A stretch of DNA of 64,000 bases from Ananas comosus (GCF_001540865.1 NC_033636.1:9694192-9758191), one strand, 5' to 3'. Shown: positions 22,784-35,425, numbered from the stretch's first letter. Translations and numbers: made by a program. The notes: generated from the sequence alone by a model not told the origin.

Positions 22784-23676
22784 GCATGTGTGTTAAACTA
22801 AGAATATATGGTTTTTTCCTTTCTCGGAAATCGGGAGAGGATTGGTTATACTGCCGACGGATCTGCGACATGCGCTCATTACCACCGCAGCTGTTTAAAG
22901 CAGTTGATGCCCGCGGCTGTGCTGAATGTGGCCGCTACATTTCCCAACAGATGAGGCAGTACAGAGTTTGGTGGATATGTGAATTTCAGTTTGTTGATAA
23001 GTTTCGAAATTTTGGAAATCTCGGTTAGCTTCATTCGCTTTCTTTTGCCTAGAATAATAATAATAATCTGAAATCACCAATTAACCCCTGAAGATCTCAT
23101 TTCCATGTTCAGATAATTCTCAAATTAGAGTGTTGGTTTGTGAACAATGTCACTACGGATGTGCGCTCCATTAGTCGCTTCACACCTTTTTGTCATTCTC
23201 CTCCTCTTCTCAATGATTGCTAATGTTGTTCTTGTAGCTCAAAAAAATAGATTTGATAGCTAAACAGGCTAGTAAAAACAAAAACAAAAACAAAAAGGGA
23301 AATTTATTTTACAGCAAATCCTATAAAAAAAATTTTAAAAAAAACCCAAAATAGTTTCGAAACGAAATTGGGCTTCGGTGGGCTCCACGTAGCCCAAGCC
23401 CAATGATCCATCACGAATACACACGTCGAATAAGACGAGAGCAGAGCACGTAGAGTCGTCAAAGTCAATATAGGCGTGAGTTTGGGTTTTCCACGCTTGC
23501 GACAAACGAGGCCGCATAAAAACAGCACGTGCGAGAGACGTAGCTCCTGCGGCGGCGAACGACCCCCCGCCGCATGCGACGCTTCCGTATGCCTCTCTCC
23601 CCGCCTCTCTCTCCACCCCGACCCACCAAACTTTTTGCATGGACCCGGTGTATAGGCGGCGTGAGTTTGGGTTTTC
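22784..23676. other. 3' flank of the PPR gene and GC-rich islet
   Basis: About 22784-23150 is probably PPR 3' UTR. About 23360-23680 is a small GC-rich islet with the phrase GCGTGAGTTTGGGTTTT present twice (about 23471 and 23657). The open frames there lack recognisable domains. It could be an unannotated promoter/first exon or part of a repeat. Confidence 0.35.
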
Positions 23677-24150
23677 TAGAAGGGGAAATTTCAAATACCA
23701 CCCCGGTGGTTTCTCGCTTTTTCACATTAGTACACTGTGGATTAAAGTATATCAATTTAGCACCATGTGATTTCGCACTTTCTCACTTTAGTACTTTGTG
23801 GTTTAAAGTGCCTGCATCAATTTAGTATCACGCGATTTTATTTTTTTTTTTTCGTCGGTTTCTCAATTAATATTTCGTTAAATTACATATAAAAAATTTC
23901 AGATATCCTACCTAAATTTATCGAATATTTACTTTAGTAATTTTTAGTATTTCGTTAAATTATATACAAAAAAAACTTCAGATATCCTATTTAGGTTTAT
24001 CGAATATTCACTTTAGTACCCTTTAATTTTAATTTTGTCACTGATTTAACAAAAAAAATTAATGAAATGAGTAATAAAAAAAGAAAAATAAAAGAAATAT
24101 TAAAGTGAGAAAGTGTGAAACCACAATAGGCTATTTGAAGTTTGCCCTTC
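23677..24150. repeat. Foldback MITE-like repeat, family 1 (longest copy)
   Basis: Starts ATTTCAAATACCACC and ends GGCTATTTGAAGTTTG, a mirrored pair. The arms carry the CGCACTTTCTCACTTTAGTA module, and the central part repeats TTTCGTTAAATTA.. twice, explaining the greater length. Confidence 0.75.
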
Positions 24151-24500
24151 TAGAAAAGAGATATCTAATAGATAAGAGAGAAAGATAAACGAAATTTTGT
24201 ATCATTGATTTTTTTTTTTTCTTTTCCATGTTGCTTTGCCGGGTTGAATCAGACTCGTACATACTATATATTTTAACAATATTTTTATTAGAGACTAAAT
24301 AACAAATTTTGTTTTACTGGTAACTCTTTTACAACTACGCATGTGCTTACATAATATATTTTGAAATTTTTAATTTTTTTTAATACATAATTTAATCATT
24401 TAGACTCCCATTAGAAGATAGGTGTCGTGTTTAATAGAAATATATGCAGTAGTTAACATATTTTTCTTTTATTCTAATTAAGATATAATTTCTACGGTCT
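24151..24500. other. AT-rich spacer, no gene seen
   Basis: No open frame, repeat arm or RNA feature recognised before composition rises near 24500 at the kinase promoter. Confidence 0.45.
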
Positions 24501-25005
24501 CGCCTCACCGCAAGAACCCCGGTCTACAAACCCGCGGTCCACGGAAAAAGAAACGCACCAATCGGGGTGGGCCCCACCGCATCACGCCGCTCCGAAAAGC
24601 AATTCCCCGAAAACAGCTTCCACGCCGTAGTCGTCGTCGTCTTCGTCCTCTTCCTCCTCGTCTCCTCTCTCCCCAAAATGAGCTGAGTCGAACATCTTTT
24701 TTTTTCTTTTTTTTTTTAAAATCAAATCCCAATCCCCTCAATTGTTGCCCTATTTTAATCCCATCCCCCCCTTAAGCGACCAAGCTTTGTGTAATCCTAA
24801 ATTAATCCATAAAATTAACCCCAAAAAAATCGTACCATACGCGTGCGCGGCGTCGTATTCGACCCCCCGTGGGGCTTAATCGGCGCCGAATTTGATCTCC
24901 CAACACTTCCGCTGTTCCGTAGATAGGAGGAGGACGAGGTGGGGCGCAACAAGGCGCCGACTTTTTTCGTGCGCTTTTTTGCCCTAATTCGACGTTGCTT
25001 GTTAG

Positions 25006-25611
25006 GTATGCAATTATCTATGTGCGCCTTCTTTCCCCTTTTTGCTTGACGAATCTGTGTACGCTTCATGAGCTTCGCTGTTGTTTGCGCCAATTTGATT
25101 TGGGTTGCGATCGATTTGATTCGGTTTTTTGGCGAGAGTCCCGTGTTTTGATCCTTAAAGGCGTCGCCTTTTTGCTAACCGTGGGCGGAAACGGGAGAAT
25201 TTGGTTTAATTTCGAAGCTGTTTGGGTTAATTTTGATGGGTTGGTTTGTGGATTTGTGGTTTGTGGATTTGTCACAGGTTCGTCGAATTTGATCGCGATA
25301 CTTCGTTTTTTGTAACAATTTGTTGAGGTATTTGTCGCGCTGTGGCGTGGAAAGTAGGGATGAATCATATAACGGGTGCATTTACGTGAGCGTGATTGGA
25401 TTGGATATTTCATGAAAAGTTAACGAAGATACTATGGATTTGAAATCTGGGATGGGAAAACCCTGTGCTTATGCTCCCCTTGATGGGGTTTAAATATCTC
25501 ATGACATGGGTTCTCACTTCTCATCAAAATCGTACCTTTAGCTCGGTTTTCCTTGAATAGGAGTGTTTGAGGCTTGATCCTTAATCTTTTACTTTGTGGG
25601 TTATTATCTAG
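25006..25611 (+). other. Probable 5' UTR intron of the Raf-like kinase gene
   Basis: GTTAG|GTATGC at 25006 is a good donor and TTATTATCTAG (ending 25611) a good acceptor, 12 bases before the start codon. The interval is T-rich like an intron, while 24500-25005 is GC-richer like a leader exon. Leader introns are frequent in plant kinase genes. Transcript data would be needed for proof. Confidence 0.5.
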
Positions 25612-25623
25612 TATTCGGAGAGA

Positions 25624-27976
25624 ATGGAGGAAGGGAGCAGCTCTTGGGTGACGAGGGCGAAGTTTACTCATTCCGTTCTTAGATCGAACTCCAGTAGAGC
25701 GCCGTCGATTCAATTCCCTGTCCTTTCCGATGCCGATGCTGATGCCGGTTCGACCCAGAAGAGCTCTATTCCTGAATCGAAACTGAAGGGTTCAAATTCG
25801 GAATTAAGAGCGAAGAGCCCAGTGTCGGAATCGAAGGTGAAGAACGTGCCTGCAGTCCCCAGATCTAAGCCCTCGAAGGAATCCAAGCCGGCGAAGATGA
25901 GCAAGGGACCTTCTCAGGAAGCTCCACCGAAGAGGCCTAATTTGGATAGTCCCGAATCTTCGGACCTCAAATCGCAGGACACAAGGTCGGTATCTTCCGA
26001 CTTCTCTTTCTATCCCGATAAAGGAGTGAATGCACAAACTGCCGGTGCTACGTTGGTTTCTGTCTACCCTTCATGGACGAGGTCGATTCCCACATCTCAT
26101 GAATCGGTTGCGTCGACTAAGAGCAGAGAACGGGACTCGAAACCGAGGCGGAGGTCGGTATCCCCGCTTCCCTCTACTTTTGTCTCTGATGTCTTCAAAG
26201 AAGCCAAATCCCTTAAAAAGAGATTCTCCACACCTCCCCCCACCAGGAAAGCATCCAATAAGACCCGCAATAAGACCCCCAACTCGAGCCCTCTTCAGCA
26301 TTTGTCTTCACTAAAGGCCTCTGAGAAGTCGAGTAGTAAAAAGGACACTACTTGGGCAAGGTACTTTGATCATGGGGGTGGGAGAGTTGCTGCCTTGGAG
26401 ACCGCCGAGAATTGGACGGTCGATCTTTCGAAGCTGTACCTCGGACTTAGGTTCGCGTCGGGAGCTCATAGTCGCATATATAAGGATCGGCCCGTCGCCG
26501 TGAAGATTATTAGGCAGCCTGATGATGACGAAGACAGAGAAATGGCGGCTCGGCTCGAGAAGCAGTTCACGAGAGAAGTCACTCTTCTCTCTCATCTCTA
26601 TCATCGCAACGTCATTAAGGTACTTCTTGTTAACCTTCACCTTGGTATATTTGCGCAGATTTCAACTCGGTTTCTGAGCTTTTTTTTTTCGTTATTATTG
26701 TTATCTTATTGTAATGTAATTTTCTGTGGTCTGATGCAGCTGGAAGGGGCTTGCAAGAATCCGCCAGTCTTTTGCATAGTTACCGAGTATCTTTCTGGTG
26801 GTTCTTTAAGAGCATTTCTTCACAAGCTACAGCACAAATCACTTCCTCTCGAGAAGCTGATTGCGATCGCCTTGGATATTGCGCGTGGTATGGAGTACAT
26901 TCACTCGCAAGGGGTTATCCACCGCGACTTGAAGCCCGAGAATATTCTTTTCGATCAGGACTTATGTGTGAAAATTGCCGATTTCGGAATCGCTTGCGAG
27001 GAAGCGTATTGTGATAGACTAGCGAAGGACCCTGGTACCTATAGGTGGATGGCGCCCGAAATGATTAAGCACAAGCAGTATGGGCGAAAAGTTGATGTTT
27101 ATAGCTTTGGGCTGCTTCTGTGGGAGATGGTTGCCGGCACGATTCCGTATGAGGAGATGAATCCCATTCAAGCGGCTTTTGCGGTTGTTGATAAGGTAGG
27201 CGTTTTAATACATGCTGAGCTTCCTTTATATAAAGTTGAGCATGCGTACTATTTATGCAGTCATGATCGTACTATTTTTTTTCGCAATCTCTGCGGAAAT
27301 ATTTGTTATCATTTGTTTATAAGCTTTTTGATTACCTAAAGGGATTCTGCATATTCCTGTGTTTCTGTCTTTCTAGGCTATGTTTCTTATATGATAATGG
27401 CATATGAGAAGCTATCTAGATATGATTGAGATATGAATAACTGGAATTCTATATCTGTATTCAAAAGTCGAATGTTTGTTTTAAGATGAGTCTTCATCTT
27501 TAAATTGATGCTCAAAGCAAAGATTCTTGATATCGAGTTCTCTGCATTTCACAGTTCCGACACGAGGAACAGAGAACTTGGTAATAGGTAGTGTAATGTT
27601 TGCTTTTGTGGAACTTGTCTTATCATGATTCTTTTTTTAAAATTTGTTTACAATTTAATTTGAAAGATTAGATCACTGAAGATCATGAAACTTGCATTTT
27701 CAGAACTTGAGGCCTGAAATTCCTGCGGAGTGTCCTGCACCGTTACAAGCCCTAATCGAGCAATGTTGGGCATTGCATCCGGAAAAGAGGCCTGAGTTTT
27801 GGCAGATAGTGAAGATTCTGGAACAGTTTGAGTCGGCTCTTGCGCGAGACGGAACAATCAACCAGCTTCAGACATCGAGTTGCCAGGACCACAAGAAATG
27901 GCTCTTTCACTGGATCCAAAAGCTTAAACCCGGGCATACGGATGGCTCGGGGAATCCGCTACCCAAGCTAGTGTAA
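25624..27976 (+). CDS. Raf-like MAPKKK-type Ser/Thr protein kinase (group C, HT1-like)
   Basis: 574-residue protein. Exons: 25624-26619, 26740-27195, 27704-27976, all GT-AG and in phase 0. The N-terminal 240 residues are a disordered Ser/Lys/Pro-rich region. DTTWARYFDHGGGRVAALE introduces the kinase domain. Kinase motifs: glycine-rich FASGAHSRIY (277-286), ATP lysine in VAVKII (K294), catalytic HRDLKPEN (393-400), DFG (413-415), and GTYRWMAPE (431-439). The last exon holds subdomain XI (CWALHPEKRPEFWQIV) and a KWLFHWIQKLKPGH tail. The layout matches Arabidopsis group C Raf-like kinases such as At3g46930/At5g58950 (from memory). Relatives act in stress, blue-light and CO2 signalling; the role here is not determined. 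It converges with the GT14 gene. Confidence 0.93.
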
Positions 27977-28862
27977 TTTTTCCCACTTCTTTGTCTTCCA
28001 AACCGTGTTAATTCTCGCGGCCATGTAATTATCATCTATTCTTCACTTCTGAGCCTATAAACACTAGATTTATATCATTTTTTTTAAAAATTTTCGGACC
28101 CCTGTGTGTGTATATCCATAAGCATGTTTGTCCGAATGTTATACGAAATTTTGGTTGTTTTTTCAGTTCTCAAATGTGAAATCCACTCTGATGTCTTAAT
28201 GCTTGTGAAGACCAACTGTTCTGCATTTGGAACTGCATATTTTCTTCTGCAGATTCTTTACAAGACTCTTTACGTCATGTTAACATTTTGAGCTACTTCC
28301 AAAGTGCATTTTAAAAACATTGAAGGAATGTTTTAATTTTCAACATGCATCTGAAGATGTTACCTCATAAATACAATTACGCTAGTAGGTTTCTGATTTC
28401 ATAAATACAATTACATTAGTATCTTTTCGTGGTATTAATGATCCATCGGCGCAAGTGTGGAAGTTCTTTATTACTTGTATTATCAAGTAACACAAGTAGA
28501 TAGACCATATACAAAGCTGCTTCAAATCTAAACAAAGGGGGACTAAATATTTCTCAAAAAAGTCTAATACAGGTAACATGAAAAAAAGTAGTGTTCCTTC
28601 AATGCTGCAATAACTTCTAATAGTCATCAATCGCGTCGTCCATCCTTGCAACTTTGGTCTGAATCTGAATCTGAATTTTAAAATAGTTGTTCTATTTGCC
28701 GGAATTAAAAGCAGAATCTCTAATTTGTACCGTACTGTATCTCTTAATTATAAAAATATCAAAATACCTGATGAGGTCCAATCTCCACTAATTTTGACAT
28801 CTAATAAATTAGAAAAGACTAAAATTCTTCTCTAAGCCTTCTAGCATGAGCACGTGATCTCT
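27977..28862. other. Convergent 3' region between kinase and GT14 genes
   Basis: Holds the 3' UTRs of two genes transcribed toward each other. A short direct repeat (TTTCTGATTTCATAAATACAATTAC style) lies near 28370-28415. No further gene. Confidence 0.5.
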
Positions 28863-30563
28863 TTATATACATTGATTCTGCTTGAGGGCTTCTGAATCGA
28901 CGATCCGATCAATAAGCCCAGCTAACCTCTTCGCCCCCGGCCCGGGGTGGAGCCGTCCGATGTCTCCGACCTTGGAGCAGGGCGGGCTCCCCGCGCACCA
29001 CCCGCCGGGGACGAAGCCAGTCCCGTTTGCCAGCGGCTGCAGCAAGCCGAGGAGCTCCACGTCAATCTTGTCGAGGACGGGGTCGTCGCGGGCGAATTTG
29101 CGCGCGAACGGCGCCCCGCTGCCGATCATGGCGTCGGCGTCGGCTAGGGAGAGCACGTGCGGGTGCTGCTTCGGCGGCACGTCCCAGGAGATGTAGTGGA
29201 GGTCGTGGTTTACGGCGGTCGGAGCGAAGTCGGGAGTGTTGCATATTATGGTCTGGAAGTAGCCCTCCGGCGCCGAGACGAAGTTGGTGTAGTACATGAG
29301 GAGGGTGCGCGGCAGGTTGTCCCAGCCCACCACGCAGTACTCCACGAATGCGCGCGATAGCGCCATCCACGCCGAGCCTGTCACGAAAACAAGTAACGGT
29401 TTCCACCATCATTTTATAACATTAGAGAAGTAAAAAAAAGAAAAAAAAAAAAAAAAACATCCAAAAGCCTGCTGAACTGCAGAGGGAGCTTGCGTACCTG
29501 TGAATAATTTAAATGCATCTGGCAGCTCTCTTTTCTGGGAGACCCAGAACACGTCTGATTTCTGTGATTTGTACAGCCCGGGATCGATAATTATCGGTTT
29601 CGCCCTCTGATCCCTGTAGCAAATCATATTCGAATTTCAAAGTGTAAATAGAATATAATTAATTACATCTAATGCTAAAAAAATAATTAAGAAAAAAACT
29701 TTACTCCTTCCATCCCAAATTGCTCGTGTGCTCTATAAAATTCAGATTCCTCGGCAACTTCGCAAACGTATGCAAAATATCTACACATACAAAATAATTA
29801 ATTAATTGAATTGAAGTAACAAATTAAACACATATAAATAAAAATAAAAATAAAAAAAAGGAAAAAAGAAAAAAAGGAAAAAGGGAAAAATGACCGACCA
29901 TCTTGAGGGACGAGGGNTAAAAAAGGAAGGAAGGTAGGTGGGAGGAAGCGATCGCGATAAAAATGCTAGATCTGTACCGTCCTGAGGGACGAGGGGATAA
30001 TCGGAGGCGCTGAGGTTGATGAACCAATCCCAGCCGTCGGATATCCGGAGGAGGATGGCGCAGGCGTGGAGGGTGTTGGCGACCATGGTGGGGCCCCGGT
30101 ACGTGACCATGTTTGACCGGTTGACCACGTGCACGTTCCCGGCCCGGGCGAACACGGGCTCGGCCGCGACGCGCGCGCGCAGCTCGGACAGCTCCGGCGC
30201 GGGCGAGTCCCGGTCGAGGTGGACGGCGTAGATGTTGCGCGGGTGGTACAGGGCCCGCAGCGCCCGCCACAGACGCTCGAGATCGCCCCGCGACCCGGAC
30301 ACGAAGTAGGCGATCCGCGGCGCCCGCCCATTCGCGCCAATGGGCGGCGAGCCCGCGGATTCTGCGGCCCCCGTGCGGGCGCGTCGCACCGCGGGGGACG
30401 CGGGGACGAGCGAGAGCACGGACGCGAGCGGGGTCGTGCCGTTGAGGGACGCGAGTATGAGGACGCCGCATAGAGTTGCGGTGAGGATAAGGGGCCACTT
30501 CACTCGCTTCTCCATTGTCGCAACATGTGGGTGCATCGGCGATCTCGGTTTCTTCAATTCCAT
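28863..30563 (-). CDS. GT14 beta-glucuronosyltransferase-like protein (GlcAT14 family)
   Basis: Type II Golgi membrane glycosyltransferase of family GT14 (core-2/I-branching fold); plant members add glucuronic acid to type II arabinogalactan. Exons on the minus strand: 30563-29978, 29780-29705 (a 76 bp exon), 29613-29498, 29377-28863; total 430 residues. An N-terminal anchor follows MEKRVKW (WPLILTATLCGVLILA). Family blocks: RIAYFVSGSRGD, NIYAVHLDRDSP, GPTMVANTLHACAILL, WDWFINLSASDYPLVPQDD, FAKLPRNLNFIEHTSNLGWKE, KPIIIDPGLY, LFTGSAWMALSRAFVEYC, TPDFAPTAVNHDLHYISWD and GGWCAG. The start may be the Met at 30536 or 30515 instead of 30563. A single N at 29917 in intron 1 is flanked by two versions of the exon 1 end, so the model may join two gene copies. 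Confidence 0.9.
29781..29977 (-). other. Intron 1 of the GT14 gene, containing an assembly N and a duplicated exon end
   Basis: On the minus strand the exon 1 end reads CTCGTCCCTCAGGACG before the donor at 29977. A second version, CTCGTCCCTCAAGATG, lies at about 29902-29916, directly beside the N at 29917. The two differ only at third codon positions (CAG/CAA, GAC/GAT) and each is followed by a GT. Confidence 0.8.
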
Positions 30564-31827
30564 TCCATAATATGTTTTTTCTTTTTCTTTTTAACAAACA
30601 AATAATAATTTAAATAAAATAATAAAACTCGATCACACTATATATATATATATATATGTGATGTAACCAAAGAAACAAAATAATAATAATAAGAGAAAAT
30701 TTACTAATGAAAGAAAAATAGGAGATTAAAAGGAAAAAAGAAAGAAAAAGAAAAAAGAGTAGGGATCATAAGATGAGCATGTGTGGGGTTGGGTTATCGT
30801 AACTATCACTTCGAATGCAACAGAAACGCAACAAAGACGGTTAAAATATATAAAGCATGGAATTTATGAAGATGCAATAAATAAGGCGTAGAAAAGGACA
30901 AATGCAAAGATTATACAAGCGTGGGGGGGGGTTCAAAAATTACAGTTTTTTTTTTTATTTTAAAAAGGAGAGTTTTTTGTGCGTAACCTTAAATTTGTTT
31001 CATAAGTTTAAGATTATTTTTTTAAAAAGAGAGAGAGAGAGAGAGAAAGAGCGTGGAAACGCGATTGGTTTCGCTTTGAACCTACCCCACTATATATATA
31101 TATACAAGTGATAAGATTATAAATTTTGGTTTGTTTGGATTCGATTGCGTAATCTTTTAATTTTACTTAATTACTGGAGTTAAAAAGTGGAGTCAAATAA
31201 ATTAACCCAGAGAAATTAACATATTATGCGATAAATTTAAAAATTCAAAATATAAGTTTCATATATTTTTATGAAAAAAAAAAAGAAAAAGAAAGAGAGA
31301 AACTTATGTAACTTAACGTGTCGTGCTCGACAATATCGGGGAAACGGTTGATGTCGCATTCAAATAAGCCCGAGATGACACGGCCACGCACGTAGCGTAG
31401 GAGCATCAAACGGATCCGGTAACATACAAAGTAGAGACCCGAAATAATTAATTAGATTTAGATTCTATAAAAGAAAAAAAACAAAATTAGTTTTATCGGG
31501 TTAGAGAACATTTAATTCTGATTCCTGTTATATTACTAATAATTTATGTGTGATATGGAACCTGTGTTTAGTTTCTTAGTTGATTAGAATCTTAGCAATT
31601 CCAAAGGGTTGTGAATATCCTCACTGGTAAAATGAATCTGCCCAAATTCGTCGAGTAAATGGAGCGGAAAACATGAGACTTTTTTTTTTTTATCCGTCCA
31701 CTAAAAATTTGTTCCTTGGATCAGCCTTGAGTGGTAAGTGGAAGTCAAAAATAGAATTAAAATTAATCTGTTCCGAATCAGCTCGACGAGAAGAAGGGCA
31801 GAAGATGGGGAACCCTTCCGTCCCAAG
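30564..31827. other. Upstream region of the GT14 gene
   Basis: Probable promoter on the minus strand. It contains TA repeats (about 30640-30657), a GA run (about 31028-31045) and a second TA run (31092-31103). No gene recognised. Confidence 0.45.
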
Positions 31828-32472
31828 TAGGGATGCAAACGGTGCGGATCTGGGGACGGGAGCCCCGCTCCGCCTCCCGCACCGTCTAGCAAAATTCCGC
31901 CCAGCCTTCTGTCCCGAATTCGTGACGGATTAAAAAATACATTCCATAATCCACACCGTCTCGTAACCCGGCTCCCACCGGTGCCTCGAATCCGCCCCGC
32001 CAACTAATATTTTTTTATAAAATTATAATATTATTAATATTTAGTAAAAATATAAATTAATAATTTTTAATAATATTATATATATAATTTAATAATATCA
32101 ATTATAAAAATAAAAAATATCAATCATAATTCAAAACAAAATTCGAAAATTGCAAATACATTAGAAATACGAGTACTAACTTATTTGTATTTTGAATTTT
32201 TTTGTAAATATATTATTTTTTAGAAATATTTTTTTAAAATATAAATGACTTTCAGGGCGAATTTGGGAGGATCATGATGGGGCGAATTGGGAGTGGGTCA
32301 AAATTTCTCCCGTTTTCTGTCCCGAATCTGTCTCGGATCGTAAAATTTACACCGTTTCCCACCCCGAATCCGTTTATTTTCTCTCATTTATTGCCCCCGT
32401 CAGGGCGGGAGCTCCACGAACTCAGATCCGTTTGCATCCGTAGTCCTAAGATCCGTCTCATGTGCATCCCTA
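31828..32472. mobile_element. Transposon-like element with TAGGGATGCA ends (about 645 bp)
   Basis: The left end TAGGGATGCAAACGG and right end TGTGCATCCCTA mirror each other. Inside the left end is a GC-rich arm (GGATCTGGGGACGGGAGCCC and following), inside the right end its counterpart (CCCCGTCAGGGCGGGAGCTC and following). The core (about 31995-32250) is AT-rich and shows no protein. Consistent with a non-autonomous DNA element. Flanking duplications not resolved. Confidence 0.6.
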
Positions 32473-32499
32473 ATTATAAATATAACATAGTTCTAGACG

Positions 32500-32940
32500 C
32501 ATGCAGTTAAAAATGCAACAATTATAATTGCATGTATCTTATTTAACTGGATATGGTATAAAGTGCTGCAGGTATAAATATTTTATTTGATTGTATGTAG
32601 TTGAGAATTACATTTACTAACTTTAATTATTTTATATGTGAAATTGTGAGATCACCTTTTATGTACTGAAGGAAAAAAAAATATTTAAAAAATTATTGAG
32701 AAGGTAAGTTTATTTTTAGTTTAAAATTACTCTCTCTAAATGCTACAGTTGGAAATGCAGTCAATTTGGATATAGTTCCAACTGCTGCATCCGTGTCTTC
32801 TTATGCAATTTTAACTGTAGCAGTTGAGTTCAAATATATCAAAACAAATGCCAAATTTGAATCAATATACAATAATTATAACTACATACAATCAAATAAC
32901 ACTTCAGTGTGAGAATATACATGAAATAAAATATTTGAGA
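32500..32940. mobile_element. Tourist-like MITE relative, family 4 (GCATGCAGTT type)
   Basis: The left part has GCATGCAGTTAAAAATGCAA, ATAATTGCATG and related blocks; the right part has CAATTATAACTACATACAAT. These mirror each other and resemble the elements at 41682-41870 and 45524-46013. Limits approximate. Confidence 0.5.
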
Positions 32941-33374
32941 CTAGGACAGCATAACTTAGCTGAGTGGTCATGCCAATACTCTGGTGAGCCTATCTTATAA
33001 GATGCCAATTGTGACCATAAATTAAGTTGAGTCAATAGGCTTGGAATTAGAGGGATTATTTTTTATTTTTTTTAATCCAATTCAATCCAATCTCGGATTC
33101 GGTCTATTTTCTAGTCGGATTGTGGATACACCATGTTTGGTTGAATCTGAGCGGAAAATGGTGGTTGGCATATCAGACCTTTACTATTGACAGATCGATT
33201 TACTGAATCTCATCACTATTTAATGACTAGTTTTAACTATATTTAATAAAATATGCATGATTTGTCGTTAGTAAAATTAGCATGCTACTATTATTTTCCA
33301 GCCAAAATTAGCAGTTCTTTGATAAACCCAACAATTATTTACATAATATTCTGGATCATGCATTGCCATTGTTT

Positions 33375-33743
33375 TTTTTTTTTTTTAAGGAATAGGTAGC
33401 ACGCTACCTGCTTCATTTATTGAAAAAGTGAACTAAGCTACAGAGGTGAGGCAACACAGGCCTCGAAAGAGTTAAAAAAAAAATAAAAAAATAAAAAAAA
33501 AGAAAGAATTCTAGCGATTATAGTGGTGCAAATTTAATGACAGATAGTACTTCTATTGGTCTGTCAACAGTTTAATCTTATGCATACACAGCAATGGGTC
33601 TGGATTGACCGATCTGAAAATCGTACCGTTCCTAGCTTTCCAGATAATCCACCAACAAGCTATTAAACCGGTTAGTCTCGAAAGTGGAGATGGCGAGTCC
33701 CTTCCATTTATCCATCTATCCCAAACGATAGTCCCGAAAGTGG
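33375..33743 (-). mobile_element. 5'-truncated LINE 3' end with 15 bp target duplication
   Basis: On the minus strand it starts within the ORF2 C-terminus: PTFGTIVWDRWINGRDSPSP, then ACWWIIWKARNGTIF, the characteristic end of plant L1 ORF2. It continues through a tail with AATAAATGAAGCAGGTAGCG and TGCTACCTATTCC and closes with a poly(A) (T run at 33373-33386 on the plus strand). GCATTGCCATTGTTT occurs at 33360-33374 and again at 33744-33758 without mismatch, a classic target-site duplication. So the insertion was truncated on arrival and is fairly young. Confidence 0.88.
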
Positions 33744-33759
33744 GCATTGCCATTGTTTC

Positions 33760-35425
33760 CAAAGTAAATAAGAGGCTATTTGGTAGTAAGGGTCACTTAG
33801 CGCTGTTAGATCATAAGGAATTGGAACTAAGATACATAGAGATGTATTTCTTATATTTCAAGGAAATCGTAGAAATCATATCTAAATTTAGAACTTGAGT
33901 AGCTTAATTAACTACTAACCAATTTTTATCACAAAATAATTTGAAAGTACACAATTTAGAATAACATATATATAATTTTCACAAGAATATATGAGGTAGA
34001 TGAAGATTTAGAAGGAAAGCTAACATGTACCCCGAAATTTCAAATTTTATTTTTGCTGACACTAAAAGCTATGTAAATTCCACATTGTGGACTCCTTTTC
34101 TCCTTTTCTCTTAATATTTCAGTTTGATACGTGCTAGACACTAGTACACTACTAGTATATGGTATAATTAAGCTCAATACAATCACAAAAAATTCACGTA
34201 TTATACACGGTACAAACTACTTCACATGCTGTACACAACTAGCGCATAGCTATAAGTAAAATTATAAATTAATTAACTATGTGAATCAAACTTTATAACC
34301 ACATTAAAATGCTCGAACTAACCGATAAACTTAAGCCAATAGATGTAGATATCTTTCATATCATACAAAGATCAAGTTTCATATTATGTACTATGAAACT
34401 ATTTCTTCTTAGTTACCATATGAAGTACAAAAACAAATGAATCTTCTTTCATCGAAAACACATTATAAGCCATCTCTATCTACTTTTAGCATTTTAGTGG
34501 TTGCTTAGGTCAATTTATTTTGGCCACCTCACTTGTTTTGATTATGTTATGTATCTTTCGATTTTGAAATTTGGACTGCTAATATCTAATATGTTATAAT
34601 TATCAATTTGCTATCTATTAGGATTTATTAATTAGAAATTAGCTTGACAATTTTTTTTTGAACAAATAAATTTGAGATAATTAATATATTATATATGAAG
34701 TAAATTAAATGAGGCCTTTTTTTTTTGGGAATATTCATAGGGGCTAACACCTATTACATAATTATATTAGAAATTATAAGAGATCTTTACGAAGAAAAAA
34801 AAAAGAGAGAGAAAGCCCATTGAACGAGGCCAATTTTATTTTTTTGATATTAATAGGGGTTATCTCCTATTAAGTAATTAAATTTGAAATTGATTTTAAT
34901 TTAGGGGACACATCATCTACACATCACATTATACAATTTTAAATCATCTCTTATTAAGTTGAGCCAGATTGCTATAATTTCTATAAATCACACTTTGTTT
35001 AAATAATATTCCTTGTCCACTAAATATTCAAATCCTCTAAGTTTAAATCTTCTAAATCCAGGTAATTCTTTCAACTTGATTTGTTCAAATAAAGTTACCT
35101 TTTAAAGTGTTAGTTTGAGCTAAGTGTATGATAGTTCTCCACTTTGTATAATACATAAAAAAATAAAGAAAAATATATAATTGAGCATACGAGCAATTTA
35201 ATCATAATCAAGCTATCTATTTAGAAACTAGACTCATTTATTTCATTTCACCACGTCAATAGTGAAAAACGTCTAACAGTAGTAGTTTTACAAAATTTGA
35301 AGTTAAACTTAAAATAAAAGTTTCTAATTTTAGCATCCACCGTATATAGATTTTTACTACAAAGTGCACGAAACAACAGAACAATTACAACTGCAGTACA
35401 AGTGCTCAGCTCATGGCACGTCGAG
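33760..35425. other. Intergenic, no gene seen
   Basis: AT-rich. Near 34720-34870 two short direct repeats (ATAGGGGCTAACACCTATTA and ATAGGGGTTATCTCCTATTA) may be a decayed MITE. The last 100 bases before 35426 should be the DUF506 3' UTR. Confidence 0.4.

Noticed and set aside
32946..33075. A third SINE (TTAGCTGAGTGGTCATGCC head)
   Set aside because: Box-like words are present, but I could not align a tail or B-box with the other two copies.
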